From: Corynebacterium oculi | Lineage (GTDB): Bacteria > Actinomycetota > Actinomycetes > Mycobacteriales > Mycobacteriaceae | Reading direction: 5' to 3' | NCBI RefSeq assembly: GCF_001412105.1 | Contig: NZ_LKST01000004.1 | Span: forward strand, 310,001-374,000 | DNA: 64,000 nucleotides | Part shown: positions 19,972-30,019 of the stretch, one piece after another | Layout: each line of letters opens with the position of its first letter | Numbering within the stretch: position 1 is the stretch's first letter | Made by a program: the position numbers and the translations under genes | Notes under the pieces: model-generated | Told to the model about the DNA's origin: nothing | Database searches by the model: none | Seen by the model: only the letters and a program-made list of their open reading frames with translations

Positions 19972-19999
19972 GGCCGCACGATCCCCTCTTCGTGCGGCC
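19972..19999 (-). terminator. Rho-independent terminator after mycolyltransferase
   Basis: A perfect 10-bp stem, GGCCGCACGA/TCGTGCGGCC, with an 8-base loop. On the - strand it is followed by TTTTTATGTTTT. It ends the gene at 20039-21079 and isolates cop1 downstream. Confidence 0.88.
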
Positions 20000-20038
20000 C
20001 CATGCGCACCCAGCCAGGAAGGCCAGGCTCGATCCCCC

Positions 20039-21079
20039 CTAAGCGCCCAGCGCCTGCAAAATACGCTCGCGGTTCTGCCCCATCACGTCATTCCACATCG
20101 GCCAGTTGTGCAGGCCCAGCGGCGGGTAGACCTCCGTGTCCACCACACCCTCCGCGCGCGCCTTGCCGCTCCACATCTGCGTGGATAGGCGCGAGACCTG
20201 TTCCAGGCCTCCGCCCACCACCAGGCTCCACGGGTCCTTCAGGTCATCCTCGCGCGGCAGGCCGCTGCCGGCCACCACCAGCACGTCCGAGTTGCGCAGC
20301 CCGCCCATGTTCATGAAGGGATCATTCTCCACGCGCTTGGGGCTCATCAGGGAGCCATACAGGTTATTGATGTTGAAGCCACCCACGCCCAGCAACATGA
20401 GTCCCATCACCGAGTACGCGCCCGGCACCGTCAAGGTGAGGTAGCCGGACAGGGAGATCACCTGCTTGAACTGCGCCGGGTGCTTGGCCGCCAGGTTCAT
20501 CGCCCCGGTGGCACCCATGGACACGCCCGCCACGGAGTTATTATTGCGTGACACCCCAAAGTTCGATTCCAGGTACGAGGGAAGCTCCTTGGTAAGGAAG
20601 GTCTCGTAGCGGTAATCCGGGTTGACCATGGGGGCGGCCGGAATCGGCAACACGCTCGCCGGGGCCTCCCAGTCCGCGTAGAAGGAACCCCGACCGCCGG
20701 TGGGCATGACCAGGGTGACGTCATCGTTCTCAAAGGTGCGGTACACGTTAGAATCCCGCACCCAGCTATTCGGGTCCTCCACGGTCAGGCCGCCGAGCAG
20801 GTACAGGCCGCCGTTGCCGCCCCGCGAGGCGGGGCGGATCTGCACGGGAATGTGCTGGTTCATGGAGGGCGACCACACATCGCAGCGCTGAATCCAGTAC
20901 AGGGCGGGATCCCACTCGCAGGTGCCGGTGGAATCGGGGCGCAACCAGTCTCGATTATCGGCATGCGCCCGGGGCTGGGGGCCGGCCACCATCATTCCTA
21001 CGGCGGCGATCACGGCCACCAGCACGGCGGCCACCACTTTCTCCATCCGGGGCCTGATCCCGGCGTGTGCACTGCGCAT
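20039..21079 (-). CDS. Secreted mycolyltransferase (Cmt2/MytB type)
   Basis: 346-residue antigen-85-family mycolyltransferase without LGFP repeats. The signal peptide is about residues 12-40 (…AVIAAVGMMVAGPQPRAHA). The Ser nucleophile is in GVSMGATGA (S187) and the catalytic His in GLHNWPMWND. AGGAAG sits six bases before the ATG at 21079. It is a close paralog of the next gene upstream: both share the RDELRPD/RDWLRPD…TGTCEWDP start and the MYGS/LYGS…SPKR block. Which of the two corresponds to C. glutamicum cmt2 cannot be decided here. Confidence 0.9.
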   Translation of the reverse strand: MRSAHAGIRPRMEKVVAAVLVAVIAAVGMMVAGPQPRAHADNRDWLRPDSTGTCEWDPALYWIQRCDVWSPSMNQHIPVQIRPASRGGNGGLYLLGGLTVEDPNSWVRDSNVYRTFENDDVTLVMPTGGRGSFYADWEAPASVLPIPAAPMVNPDYRYETFLTKELPSYLESNFGVSRNNNSVAGVSMGATGAMNLAAKHPAQFKQVISLSGYLTLTVPGAYSVMGLMLLGVGGFNINNLYGSLMSPKRVENDPFMNMGGLRNSDVLVVAGSGLPREDDLKDPWSLVVGGGLEQVSRLSTQMWSGKARAEGVVDTEVYPPLGLHNWPMWNDVMGQNRERILQALGA

Positions 21080-21237
21080 TGTTACTTCCTCACGTTTGGT
21101 TTTATTCGCAGTTCCTTCGCGGCCACCCGGCCGCAGCGCGCCCGGCGCTCAGCCCCGGCGTACTCTCTGCGGTTCATATTAACAGCAATCACATAGGTCA
21201 CATGAATAACATTTTGACCTTATCCGGTGAAGACACA

Positions 21238-21265
21238 ACGCCGGGCGCGCGCCACGCCCGGCGTT
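21238..21265. terminator. GC-rich hairpin between tandem mycolyltransferases
   Basis: AACGCCGGGCG pairs with CGCCCGGCGTT around six bases, and TTTTTT lies 5 bases past the stem on the + strand. On the - strand, where the genes are read, no clean U tract follows. It may still end the upstream transcript. Confidence 0.5.
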
Positions 21266-21302
21266 GCCGCTTTTTTCCCTGCTGCTTTGCCCTTCGGAGG
21301 CC

Positions 21303-22322
21303 CTATGCCGCGCCCATGACCTCCAGCACGCGCGGGCGCACATGGTTATTGAGCTGATCCACCCACAGGTTCCAGTTGTGCAGACCCAGGGCGGGGTAGT
21401 TCTCCGTCACGCCGATCCCCGTCGCCTTCGCCTTGGCCGACCACATCTGTGTGGAGGCGCGGGAAAGGATCTCCAGGGGAGAACCTGCGGCGATGTCCTG
21501 GGGCGGGAGCTGCTGATCCACCGGGGCCGGGAGGCCCGAGGCGGCCGCCACGTACACGTCCGTCCCGCGCAGTCCCTCCATGTTCAGCAGGGGATCGTTG
21601 GCAAAGCGGCGAGGGCTCACCACGGAGCCGTACATGTCATTGACGTTGAGACCCACCTGCATCATCGCCACCCGCATGAGGGTCTGCGCACCCGGCAGGG
21701 TATTGGTGAGGTAGCCGGACAGGGAGAACACCTGGCGGAACTGGTTGGGGTGATTGGCCGCCAGGGTCATGGCCCCGGTGGCTCCCATCGAGATGCCCAG
21801 GACGGAGTTATTGGTGGGAGAAACCCCAAAGTGTTGTTGCAGGTACGGCGGGAGTTCCTGAGAGAGGAAGGTATCCCACTGATAGTTCACCGGATCGGTG
21901 GCATCGAACTTGGCCGGAGCGTTCCAGTCCGCATAGAAGGAACCGGGGCCGCCCACCGGCATGACCAGGGTGACGTTATCGTGCTCAAACACCGCCGGGG
22001 CATTGGGCACGTCCATCCAGCCGTTGGTCTCCTCCGTGGCCCGTAGGCCATCCAGGAAGTACAGGCCGGCATCGCCGCCTCGCCCGGCGGGCTGAATCTG
22101 CACGGCGATGTTGCGCCCCATCGAGGGCGACCACACATCGCAGCGCTGCACCCAGTAGCCGTGGGGGTCCCATTCGCAGGTGCCGGTGGCGTCGGGGCGG
22201 AGTTCATCGCGGTTGGCGGCATGGGCCTGCCCCGCCCCCACGGTCATCACGCCCAGCGCGGTAAGCATCGTGGCCATCAGCGCCACCACGGCGCGCGGCG
22301 CAAAGCGCAAGCCAGACTTCAT
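21303..22322 (-). CDS. Second secreted mycolyltransferase, tandem paralog
   Basis: 339 residues from the preferred ATG at 22322, with AGAGG seven bases upstream. The ATG at 22328 is possible but abuts the ribosome site. The signal peptide ends near GQAHA. The antigen-85 esterase domain has the nucleophile in LGISMGATGA (S178) and His in GLHNWNLWVD. It shares long blocks with the gene at 20039-21079, which indicates a tandem duplication with later divergence. It lies between the mycolyltransferase and ubiA, where aftB is found in C. glutamicum and mycobacteria. Confidence 0.9.
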   Translation of the reverse strand: MKSGLRFAPRAVVALMATMLTALGVMTVGAGQAHAANRDELRPDATGTCEWDPHGYWVQRCDVWSPSMGRNIAVQIQPAGRGGDAGLYFLDGLRATEETNGWMDVPNAPAVFEHDNVTLVMPVGGPGSFYADWNAPAKFDATDPVNYQWDTFLSQELPPYLQQHFGVSPTNNSVLGISMGATGAMTLAANHPNQFRQVFSLSGYLTNTLPGAQTLMRVAMMQVGLNVNDMYGSVVSPRRFANDPLLNMEGLRGTDVYVAAASGLPAPVDQQLPPQDIAAGSPLEILSRASTQMWSAKAKATGIGVTENYPALGLHNWNLWVDQLNNHVRPRVLEVMGAA

Positions 22323-22474
22323 AGACATACCTCTCTCGATCAAACTTCCCAAGCCGGTCATTCTTTTATTCTCATCGCCCACGATCACAAAACCGTTACA
22401 CACCGGGAAACAACCCAGGCCACAGGCGATTATGCGGTTATTATCGCGCTCTACCCCGGTGCTCTACCCCGGCA

Positions 22475-23458
22475 CTATCCCACTGCGGGCATCACGTACA
22501 CCGCGAGCACGATGCACAAGATCCACAGCCCGGCCAGCGCCTGCAACACGCGATCGGAGAGCGCCAACTCATCCGGGGCGCCGCCATCGCCGCGATCCAC
22601 GTCGGCGGCGTAGCGCAGGATCGCGATGGCAAAGGGCACCATGGAGATCTGATACCACACCCCGGAGGAAGCCGCCACGGTATTGGACATCTCAAAGCCC
22701 CACAGCGCGTAGCTCATCACCACGGCGGTGGCCGCCAGCGTCCACACAAAGCGCAGGTAGGTGGGGGTATAGCCGCGCAGGGACTTGCGGATCTTCGCCC
22801 CCGTGCGCTCCGCGAGCAGCAGCTCGGAATAGCGTTTGCCCGCCGCCATGAACAGGGAGCCAAAGGCCGCCACCAGCAGGAACCACTGGGAAAGATCAAT
22901 ACCCGCGGCCACGCCGCCGGCCATCGCGCGGAGCATAAAACCGGAGGACACCAGGGCAATATCAATCACCGGTTGGTGCTTCCACCCAAAGCAGTAGCCC
23001 AGTTGCAGGGCGATGTACACCGCCGCCACGATCGCCAGGCCGTACCCGGAGGAGGCCAGCAGAGACAGCCCCAGGGAGCCCAGGATCAGCACCACCGCCA
23101 TGGCGTAGGCCATGCCCACCGGAAGCACCCCGGCCGCGATCGGGCGGAAGCGCTTGGTGGGGTGCTGGCGGTCGGCTTCCACGTCGCGGGCGTCATTAAT
23201 CAGGTAGATGGAGGAGGCCGCGAGGCAAAAGACCACGAAGGCCAGGGCGACGTCGATAAGCGTGCGCTGGTTGAGCAGCGCGTCCGCACCGGCGGCGGCG
23301 GGGGCCGCCACCACCAGCACGTTCTTCACCCACTGCTTGGGCCGCAGCGCCTTTATCATGCCGTCGAGCAGGTTCTTTGGCGGCTTGCGCTTCTTCGTAT
23401 CGTCGATGCCCTCGGTGTGCGGTTCCGAGCTGAAAATGCCCGTCGTCTGCTCCGTCAC
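22475..23458 (-). CDS. ubiA: Decaprenyl-phosphate phosphoribosyltransferase (UbiA family)
   Basis: 327-residue membrane prenyltransferase that makes decaprenylphosphoryl-5-phosphoribose, the first step to the arabinose donor DPA. The first Asp-rich motif NDARDVEAD is at residues 88-96 and is followed by the RFRPIAAG block. About nine TM helices are present. It corresponds to Rv3806c. The 45 N-terminal residues before the first helix are polar. It forms an operon with the PAP2 gene (3-base gap) and glfT2. The usual downstream neighbour aftB is absent. Confidence 0.92.
   Translation of the reverse strand: MTEQTTGIFSSEPHTEGIDDTKKRKPPKNLLDGMIKALRPKQWVKNVLVVAAPAAAGADALLNQRTLIDVALAFVVFCLAASSIYLINDARDVEADRQHPTKRFRPIAAGVLPVGMAYAMAVVLILGSLGLSLLASSGYGLAIVAAVYIALQLGYCFGWKHQPVIDIALVSSGFMLRAMAGGVAAGIDLSQWFLLVAAFGSLFMAAGKRYSELLLAERTGAKIRKSLRGYTPTYLRFVWTLAATAVVMSYALWGFEMSNTVAASSGVWYQISMVPFAIAILRYAADVDRGDGGAPDELALSDRVLQALAGLWILCIVLAVYVMPAVG
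23249..23261 (-). repeat. GCTTATCGACGNC motif, copy 2
   Basis: Exact copy (rc of GACGTCGATAAGC) inside ubiA. Confidence 0.6.
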
Positions 23459-23461
23459 GCG

Positions 23462-23962
23462 CTACGCCTTTCCTTCCGCCCTCATCACGGCCTTGCCTAT
23501 CACGGCGCCGAGCACGGTGCCCGCCACCACGTCCGTGGGGTAATGAACCCCCAGCACCATACGCGAGGCCATCATCACCGGCACAATGAGCAGGGGGACG
23601 CGCCGGCCCGTCACCTCCGCCACCGCCACCGCCGTGGCCGCCGTGGACGTGGCGTGCGAGGAGGGAAAGCTCAGCTTGGAGGGGGTGGAAACGCCCACCC
23701 GAATGCGCGGATCGTGCGGCCGCTTGCGGCGCACCACCCGCTTGATGGCTATCGACGCCGCGTGGCTCACCAGCGCGGACACCCCCACCCGCACCCACTC
23801 TCGACGCCTCGGCGCGTCCAGGCCCGCGCCCACGGCGGCGATGCCCATCCAGCCCAGGGCATGCTCGCCGAAGGCGCTTAAGGCCCGCGCCGTGGGTACC
23901 ACGCCGGGAAGATCGGCGGCACCCTTTTGCACCGCCACCAATACGTCGGGCTCGCTAAGCAT
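23462..23962 (-). CDS. PAP2-family phosphatase (Rv3807c-like)
   Basis: 166-residue membrane phosphatase. All three acid-phosphatase motifs are present: KRVVRRKRPHDPR (residues near 75-87), FPSSHATS and SRMVLGVHYPTD. The Rv3807c group is proposed to dephosphorylate decaprenylphosphoryl-5-phosphoribose on the way to DPA, though that step is not firmly settled. The start overlaps the glfT2 stop by 8 bases, so translation is coupled. A single-domain protein of normal length. Confidence 0.88.
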   Translation of the reverse strand: MLSEPDVLVAVQKGAADLPGVVPTARALSAFGEHALGWMGIAAVGAGLDAPRRREWVRVGVSALVSHAASIAIKRVVRRKRPHDPRIRVGVSTPSKLSFPSSHATSTAATAVAVAEVTGRRVPLLIVPVMMASRMVLGVHYPTDVVAGTVLGAVIGKAVMRAEGKA

Positions 23963-25931
23963 CGAAGATCTCCCCCCACTCCTTGCGGCTGGTCAGCCGG
24001 GGCATGGCCGCGCGGTATTCCCCGCGCAGCCCCTCAAAGCGCGCGGCAAGTTCCTTGTGCAGGCGCAGCGTTTCCTGCAACAACTCCTTGGCCTGATCCC
24101 GATCCCGCTTGCGGAAGGTCACGCCCTTGCCGTCGGCGGTGGTCACCGTCGCGCTATCCAGGCGGGACAGGGAGAACCACCGCGCCTCGTGCTTGCTCAG
24201 GTGCGCCTGCGGCACCTCGTGGTGCTGCGCCTGCGCCGGGCGCGCGGAATGCACCAGGCTCTTGGCCAGCCACCGCAGCTTCTTCACCGGGGCGAGCCTG
24301 CCGCCGATGTCATGAATGGGCACCCCACCCGGCAGCCCCGAGGGGCTGGGTAACGACGCCGCCGAGGGCACCACCTGGGCGTCCGGGTACTGCTTGCGCA
24401 GGGCGTTGATCCGGGGCAGGGAACTCTCCAGGATCTCAAAGAGGTGATCCGGCCCGGCCAAGAAGTCCTTGAGGGCCTCAATCTGAATGGCCATCGTGGA
24501 GTATTCCAGGCACATGGCGTGCTTGAAGGTGGACTTGCGCAGGGACTTGATAATGCCCTTCACATCGCCCCGGTGATACATGGCCGCCACGATCAGGCGA
24601 TTGCGCAGATGGAAATACGCCTGCCAATCAATCGCATCATCCTTATCCGCCCAGGACATGTGCCAGATGGCCACGCCCGGCCAGGTGGCCGTGGGGAAAC
24701 CGGCATCCTTAGCGCGCAGGGAATACTCCGTATCGTCCCACTTGATAAACAACGGCAGCGGCAGCCCCATCCGCTCGGCCACCACCGTGGGGAACATGCA
24801 CATCCACCAGCCGTTATAGTCCACGTCAATACGGCGGTGAATATCGCGGGAGGTGACGGTGCTTAGGGGATCGCCGTGCTTGCCCATGTCATTCATGGGG
24901 TGCTGGGCGAAGTCGTGGTCATAGTGCACGTACGGGGCGGACGACCACATGAAGTCCGCGTGGTTCACCACCTCGCCCATCGTGCGCAGCTCGGAGCGCT
25001 GCAAGAGGTTGAGCATCTGCCCGCCCACAAAGATCGGCTGGCGTGCGTACCGGGCCACCTGCACCGCGCGCAGGATCGCGTCCGGCTCAATGGCGATGTC
25101 ATCGTCCATGTACAGGATATAGGGGGTAGCCGGGGTGTTCTCCCCCAGCGCCTCATACATAATGCGGGAGTATCCGCCCGAGCCGCCCAGGTTGCCCTGG
25201 CGGAACTCAAAGAACCGCTCGCCAAAGTGCTCCGTCACGGCCTTATACCCGGGCTCGTCCGCCGGGTGCTGGGTGCCCTGATCCGGCACGAGCACCGCGT
25301 TGATAACGGCATCCACCTCCGGGTCCGAGGCCAGGGCCTCCAGGGCCGCCACCGCGTCCTTGGGACGGTTAAAGGTAGGAATACCCACCGTCACGGACTT
25401 CTCAAACGGCCCCACCTGGGTTCCATCCGGCATGGTCTGGGGCCCCGGGGCCTGGGACGCAAACCAACCACCGCCGGTGAGCGTCACCTCCGATTCCGCC
25501 GTGACGTCGAACCAATACCAGCCGCCATCTTCAAAGGGAGCCAGGGAAAGCTCGAACTCCGCGGCGTCGCCGGTGACCTCGGCGGAATCCACCGCGATGC
25601 GCCCACCATCAAAGCGGGAGCGGTACACGTCAATGCGCGCGGAACCCTGCACCTCCACGCGCAGCACCACGGAATCGAGCTGTGACCATCGCCGCCAGTA
25701 ACTCGCGGGGAAAGCGTTGAAGTACGTTTCAAAGCTCACCTCCGCGCCAGCGGGAATGCTCACGCTGAGACGATCCGGGCAGGTGATCCGCTCCTGAGTC
25801 TGGTGCGTTTCCATGTAATACAGGCTGCGCACGTCCGCAGGCTCGCCCCGCTTGGGCATGAGCAGGCGCTGGAGTTGCTCCACCGCCTTGGATGTAGGGT
25901 TCTCCGCTGGAATCTTGGAGGTCTCACTCAC
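23955..25931 (-). CDS. glfT2: Galactofuranosyltransferase GlfT2
   Basis: 658-residue bifunctional UDP-galactofuranosyltransferase that polymerises the galactan of arabinogalactan with alternating beta-1,5 and beta-1,6 links on the cytoplasmic membrane face. An N-terminal beta-rich region (residues 30-150) precedes the GT-A domain. The metal-binding acid cluster is D276-D278 (YMDDDIA), and the conserved WDDTEYS motif is near residue 398. The C-terminal helical region is present. The length matches Rv3808c (637). It is first in the glfT2-PAP2-ubiA operon. Confidence 0.94.
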   Translation of the reverse strand: MSETSKIPAENPTSKAVEQLQRLLMPKRGEPADVRSLYYMETHQTQERITCPDRLSVSIPAGAEVSFETYFNAFPASYWRRWSQLDSVVLRVEVQGSARIDVYRSRFDGGRIAVDSAEVTGDAAEFELSLAPFEDGGWYWFDVTAESEVTLTGGGWFASQAPGPQTMPDGTQVGPFEKSVTVGIPTFNRPKDAVAALEALASDPEVDAVINAVLVPDQGTQHPADEPGYKAVTEHFGERFFEFRQGNLGGSGGYSRIMYEALGENTPATPYILYMDDDIAIEPDAILRAVQVARYARQPIFVGGQMLNLLQRSELRTMGEVVNHADFMWSSAPYVHYDHDFAQHPMNDMGKHGDPLSTVTSRDIHRRIDVDYNGWWMCMFPTVVAERMGLPLPLFIKWDDTEYSLRAKDAGFPTATWPGVAIWHMSWADKDDAIDWQAYFHLRNRLIVAAMYHRGDVKGIIKSLRKSTFKHAMCLEYSTMAIQIEALKDFLAGPDHLFEILESSLPRINALRKQYPDAQVVPSAASLPSPSGLPGGVPIHDIGGRLAPVKKLRWLAKSLVHSARPAQAQHHEVPQAHLSKHEARWFSLSRLDSATVTTADGKGVTFRKRDRDQAKELLQETLRLHKELAARFEGLRGEYRAAMPRLTSRKEWGEIFDA

Positions 25932-26142
25932 GATGCTGATGTTCGCCTTCCCTTGAGGACGTTATTCTCGCCGCTATTATCGCCCCTCCAGACTAATTGG
26001 TTACCGGGCCCCGGTGCCGCAGACACGTCCATCTCCCCGGCCAGGCCGAGCCAGAAGCGCGGCCCTTGACGCGACTCCGGCCCCGGCCCTGCTGCGAGAA
26101 CAGGGCCAGGGCCGGGATGATTTTGGGTTCTTTGAAGCCGCT

Positions 26143-26370
26143 CTAGGCAGCGAGGGAAGCGGTCACTCCGCCGTGCAGCCGGTGCTCCAGCTCCTCCACC
26201 GCCTCGCGCTCGATCAGCACGGTGCGGAAGAGAGCCGGGCTGGACTCCCAGCGGCGGGCCACGCCATCGAGGACGGCGTCAATCAGGCCGATGGAGAGCT
26301 CGGCGCCGAATTGGGCGTGAAGATCCATCCGCACGCTCCAGAGGCGATCAATCTTGGTCATGATGCTCAC
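26143..26370 (-). CDS. Small three-helix-bundle-like protein
   Basis: 75 residues from a GTG at 26370 with AAGGAAGG just upstream. The pattern of a long helix (DLHAQFGAELSIGLIDAVLDGVAR), an Arg/Phe-rich turn and a helix with LIEREAVEELEHRL resembles the small actinobacterial three-helix-bundle dimerisation proteins. No catalytic motif is seen and function is unknown. A hairpin (26082-26116, CCCGGCCCT/AGGGCCGGG) lies downstream. Confidence 0.6.
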   Translation of the reverse strand: MSIMTKIDRLWSVRMDLHAQFGAELSIGLIDAVLDGVARRWESSPALFRTVLIEREAVEELEHRLHGGVTASLAA

Positions 26371-26839
26371 GATCCTTCCTTCAGGTTCATGTCGGAGACT
26401 TCGTTTGTTAACCGATTGTTAACCTTAGCGTCACCAAGCGAACAACGCAAGGCACTTCAAATAATGGGAGGTTCAAACGGTTTTTTTTCCTCCCGCCATC
26501 CCGGAGGGTCGGCGGGCGTCAAGTTTGAAAAACATGCAGTTCAAGACCAATATATCCATGAAACCCAGCCCTGAAAGAGGTTTTCATCACAGTTGGGACG
26601 GGCCCCTCAACCCCTCCACCCCTTCAGATTGCGCCACCACCTCGACATGGCCAGCCCATCCAGACAGAGAAAGGTAAACAGAAAGTTAACGGAAAATATG
26701 CCAGCCCCCGCCCCGTACCCCACCCGGCACACGCAAGCCCATGCGAGACGCCCTCGCCAATCATTGATTGCAGATACAAGTGCAAAGCATCACTCTGGTG
26801 GTAGCAACCAGAGTGATGCTTTATCTAAGGAAGCTCCGG
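26371..26839. other. Non-coding stretch at left edge of accessory insert
   Basis: About 470 bases with no convincing gene. It holds runs of T (near 26481-26489) and lower GC than the envelope genes. The only clear structure is the long inverted repeat at 26784-26822. It marks the change from the glfT2 region to the decayed defence genes. Confidence 0.5.
26784..26822. terminator. Perfect 16-bp inverted repeat before antitoxin gene
   Basis: AAAGCATCACTCTGGT and ACCAGAGTGATGCTTT flank a 7-base loop. It has A/T flanks like a bidirectional terminator but lies only 17 bases before the ATG of the antitoxin-like gene, so it may also be an operator or attenuator. Confidence 0.55.
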
Positions 26840-27304
26840 ATGAGCATCACCGTCAATGACCGCACTCTTCTCCTGCCCCCAAGGAGCAGCGCTCTGCCGC
26901 CAAGTACATCACTGCATTGGGCGGAGACGCCTCCGATCTTCAAACCCCCGAGGGCAAAAGCCTCCCCCCCGGAAATCAATAACGCGATTGTTCAGGTACT
27001 CCACGCCATCAAGGAAGGTCTCCCCATCTCCATCTCCACCCTCCCCAAAGAGGTGACCACCACCACCGCCGCATCCATGCTCGGCATCACCCGCCCCACG
27101 TTAATGCTCGGCATCACCCGCCCCACGTTAATGAAGCACGTCCGCAACGGCAGGATTCCCGCCCACATGGTGGGTAGTCACCACAGGCTCCTCTCCAGCG
27201 ATGTCTTGACTTTCCGGGAAGAACTCAAGGAAGAAAAGCGCCAGGCTGTATTCAGCCTCATGGATCTGGAAAACGAGTTAGGGGAACAGGAACAACGAGA
27301 CTGA
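26840..27304 (+). CDS. Excisionase-type HTH protein (antitoxin-like), internal duplication
   Basis: 154 residues from ATG 26840, with AAGGAAG six bases upstream. The helix-turn-helix region (TTTTAASMLGITRPTLM … GRIPAHMVGSHHRLLSSDVL) belongs to the excisionase/MerR-like HTH group. The helix that follows (EELKEEKRQAVFSLMDLENELG) is typical of antitoxins paired with PIN toxins in actinobacteria. A perfect 27-bp tandem duplication repeats MLGITRPTL inside the recognition helix. The frame is kept, but DNA binding is probably impaired. A broken PIN gene follows directly. Confidence 0.65.
   Translation: MSITVNDRTLLLPPRSSALPPSTSLHWAETPPIFKPPRAKASPPEINNAIVQVLHAIKEGLPISISTLPKEVTTTTAASMLGITRPTLMLGITRPTLMKHVRNGRIPAHMVGSHHRLLSSDVLTFREELKEEKRQAVFSLMDLENELGEQEQRD
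27077..27130 (+). repeat. Perfect 27-bp tandem duplication
   Basis: Copies at 27077-27103 and 27104-27130 are identical. Each encodes MLGITRPTL within the HTH of the antitoxin-like protein. Confidence 0.97.
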
Positions 27305-27340
27305 AGAATCTGCTTACCCAAAAGACATTGCCAGAATGAC

Positions 27341-27740
27341 CTGGCGACTGCCCTGCGTACTTGTTCCGTACTCCCCGACGCGAACATCTGGGTTTCTGCC
27401 ACCCTCCACAGCTGGCTCCGCCCTCATCGCCGCCGAGACCACAGGTTCATGGTCCTTTTACTGAACAGAGGACATCATAGCGGAGGCGGCCAAGAGGAGA
27501 GGGAGGCGGTTTCTCCCACGATACAAACGTGGCCTACCCCGATACGTTGATGCCCACGTCCATTCCACTGCCGTACATGCCGATATCGGAATGATCGTCA
27601 CGGAAAGCATCAAGGATTTTGCGGGGCTCTACGAGAATCCAGACGATCACCCCTACGATCTGCTCAGGGCCGACGAGTGGCTCATGCTCGCCGCAAAATC
27701 CGCCCAAAAGCCCCCTCAGATGTGCAAAGGTATGCTCATG
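27341..27740 (+). pseudogene. PIN-domain toxin remnant
   Basis: A conceptual translation reads VLPDANIWVSATLHSWL from 27368, which is the PIN N-terminus with its first catalytic Asp. It then shifts frame near 27423 to LIAAETTGSWSFY, meets TGA at 27462, and continues TEDIIAEAA … YVDAHVHSTAVHADIGMIVTES … DDHPYDLLRADEWLML. The acidic residues expected of a PIN nuclease (D, E, D) are all recognisable across the pieces. With a frameshift and a stop it cannot give a normal toxin. It directly follows the excisionase-like gene, matching the antitoxin-PIN order known in actinobacteria. The start codon is not clear. Confidence 0.65.
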
Positions 27741-28472
27741 GATCAACGTGACACTATTATCAATGCTCTGGGGACAGCGCGCCTCCGCCCGTACCTGGCA
27801 GAAACAGGTGGGAACAAGAAACATGCGCTGAGGCTCTATCGCTGGAGCATTGAGCTATCTTCAGCAGTCCACGAGTCTTGAGCCTCACCGAAGTCATACT
27901 CCGCAATGCAATTGACGGCACACTCCAGCAATGGAATAACGCCCAAATTGGCCAAGAACAAAGCTGGCTATTAGAAGCTCCCGCAGCGCCGCTCCGCTCA
28001 CTCACTTCAAGAAAGAGAGAGGAAGCACTACGCAGCGCGCGGAAAGCCGCAGAGATACGCAACGCCGACCACCCCCGCTATGGCGAGCACATTACCCATG
28101 ATGACGTTCTTGCCCACACCATGTTTGGCATGTGGAGGGATCTCTTGCCAAACCACGTCCCCAGAAGCCAATCCCATGAGGGGAAACAATAGAAACCGGG
28201 CAAGGCTGTGGGACGAAGCGATCCATCAAGCCTTCCCCCATGCACAGGATCCTGACGGAGCGCTTACATTTTGGAGAGTCCTCCACCTACACGCATTAAG
28301 GAATCGCGTGTCGCATATGGATAGCTTGCTCAACACCAACATCCTTGATCACATGAACAAAGCTTTTGATCTTGCAGGAAGCATTAATCCGCAGCTGCGG
28401 GAATGGCTTAGTGGCACAAGCACGGTAAGAAGCCTCCTACGCAAACGCCCAGAACCAGGAAAAGCCCGCTAG
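27738..28472 (+). pseudogene. Abi-family (abortive infection) protein, frameshifted
   Basis: Three reading frames together give an Abi-like protein of about 240 residues. The first is ARLRPYLAETGGNKKHALRL…ELSSAVHES, ending at TGA 27879. The second is LSLTEVILRNAIDGTLQQWN … THDDVLAHTMFGMWRDLLP, ending at 28192. The third is ARLWDEAIHQAFPHAQ … LHALRNRVSHMD … to 28472. The RN…xH-type motif (LRNRVSH) of the family is in the last part. One base is missing at about 27878 and the frame changes again near 28150-28180. Abi proteins limit phage by killing or arresting infected cells. It overlaps the PIN remnant, so this is a decayed defence locus. Confidence 0.6.
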
Positions 28473-28605
28473 TGCATTCGTCTAGCGGACCTTCCCAATC
28501 TCATGGCAAGGGACCTTGTCCTTACCTTCTCTGCCCGAGACAATAGGACTCCCCACCACGATTCGTCAAATTGAATCCGGAGAGCCCTGCTCAGACTCCA
28601 CCCCC

Positions 28606-29949
<1,344 letters not shown>

Positions 29950-30019
29950 CTACGATAATCACCAACTATCCCTCATGGCACACCCCATGCACCGCAAATA
30001 CGCTGAGGAGAACGCCACC

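Noticed and set aside
17888..20188. 766-residue + strand reading frame opposite cop1
   Set aside because: Gly/His/Arg-rich shadow of a GC-rich gene; the - strand protein is clearly Cop1.
26768..26839. Extended start of the antitoxin-like gene at 26768
   Set aside because: This stretch is the long inverted repeat; ATG 26840 has a proper ribosome site.
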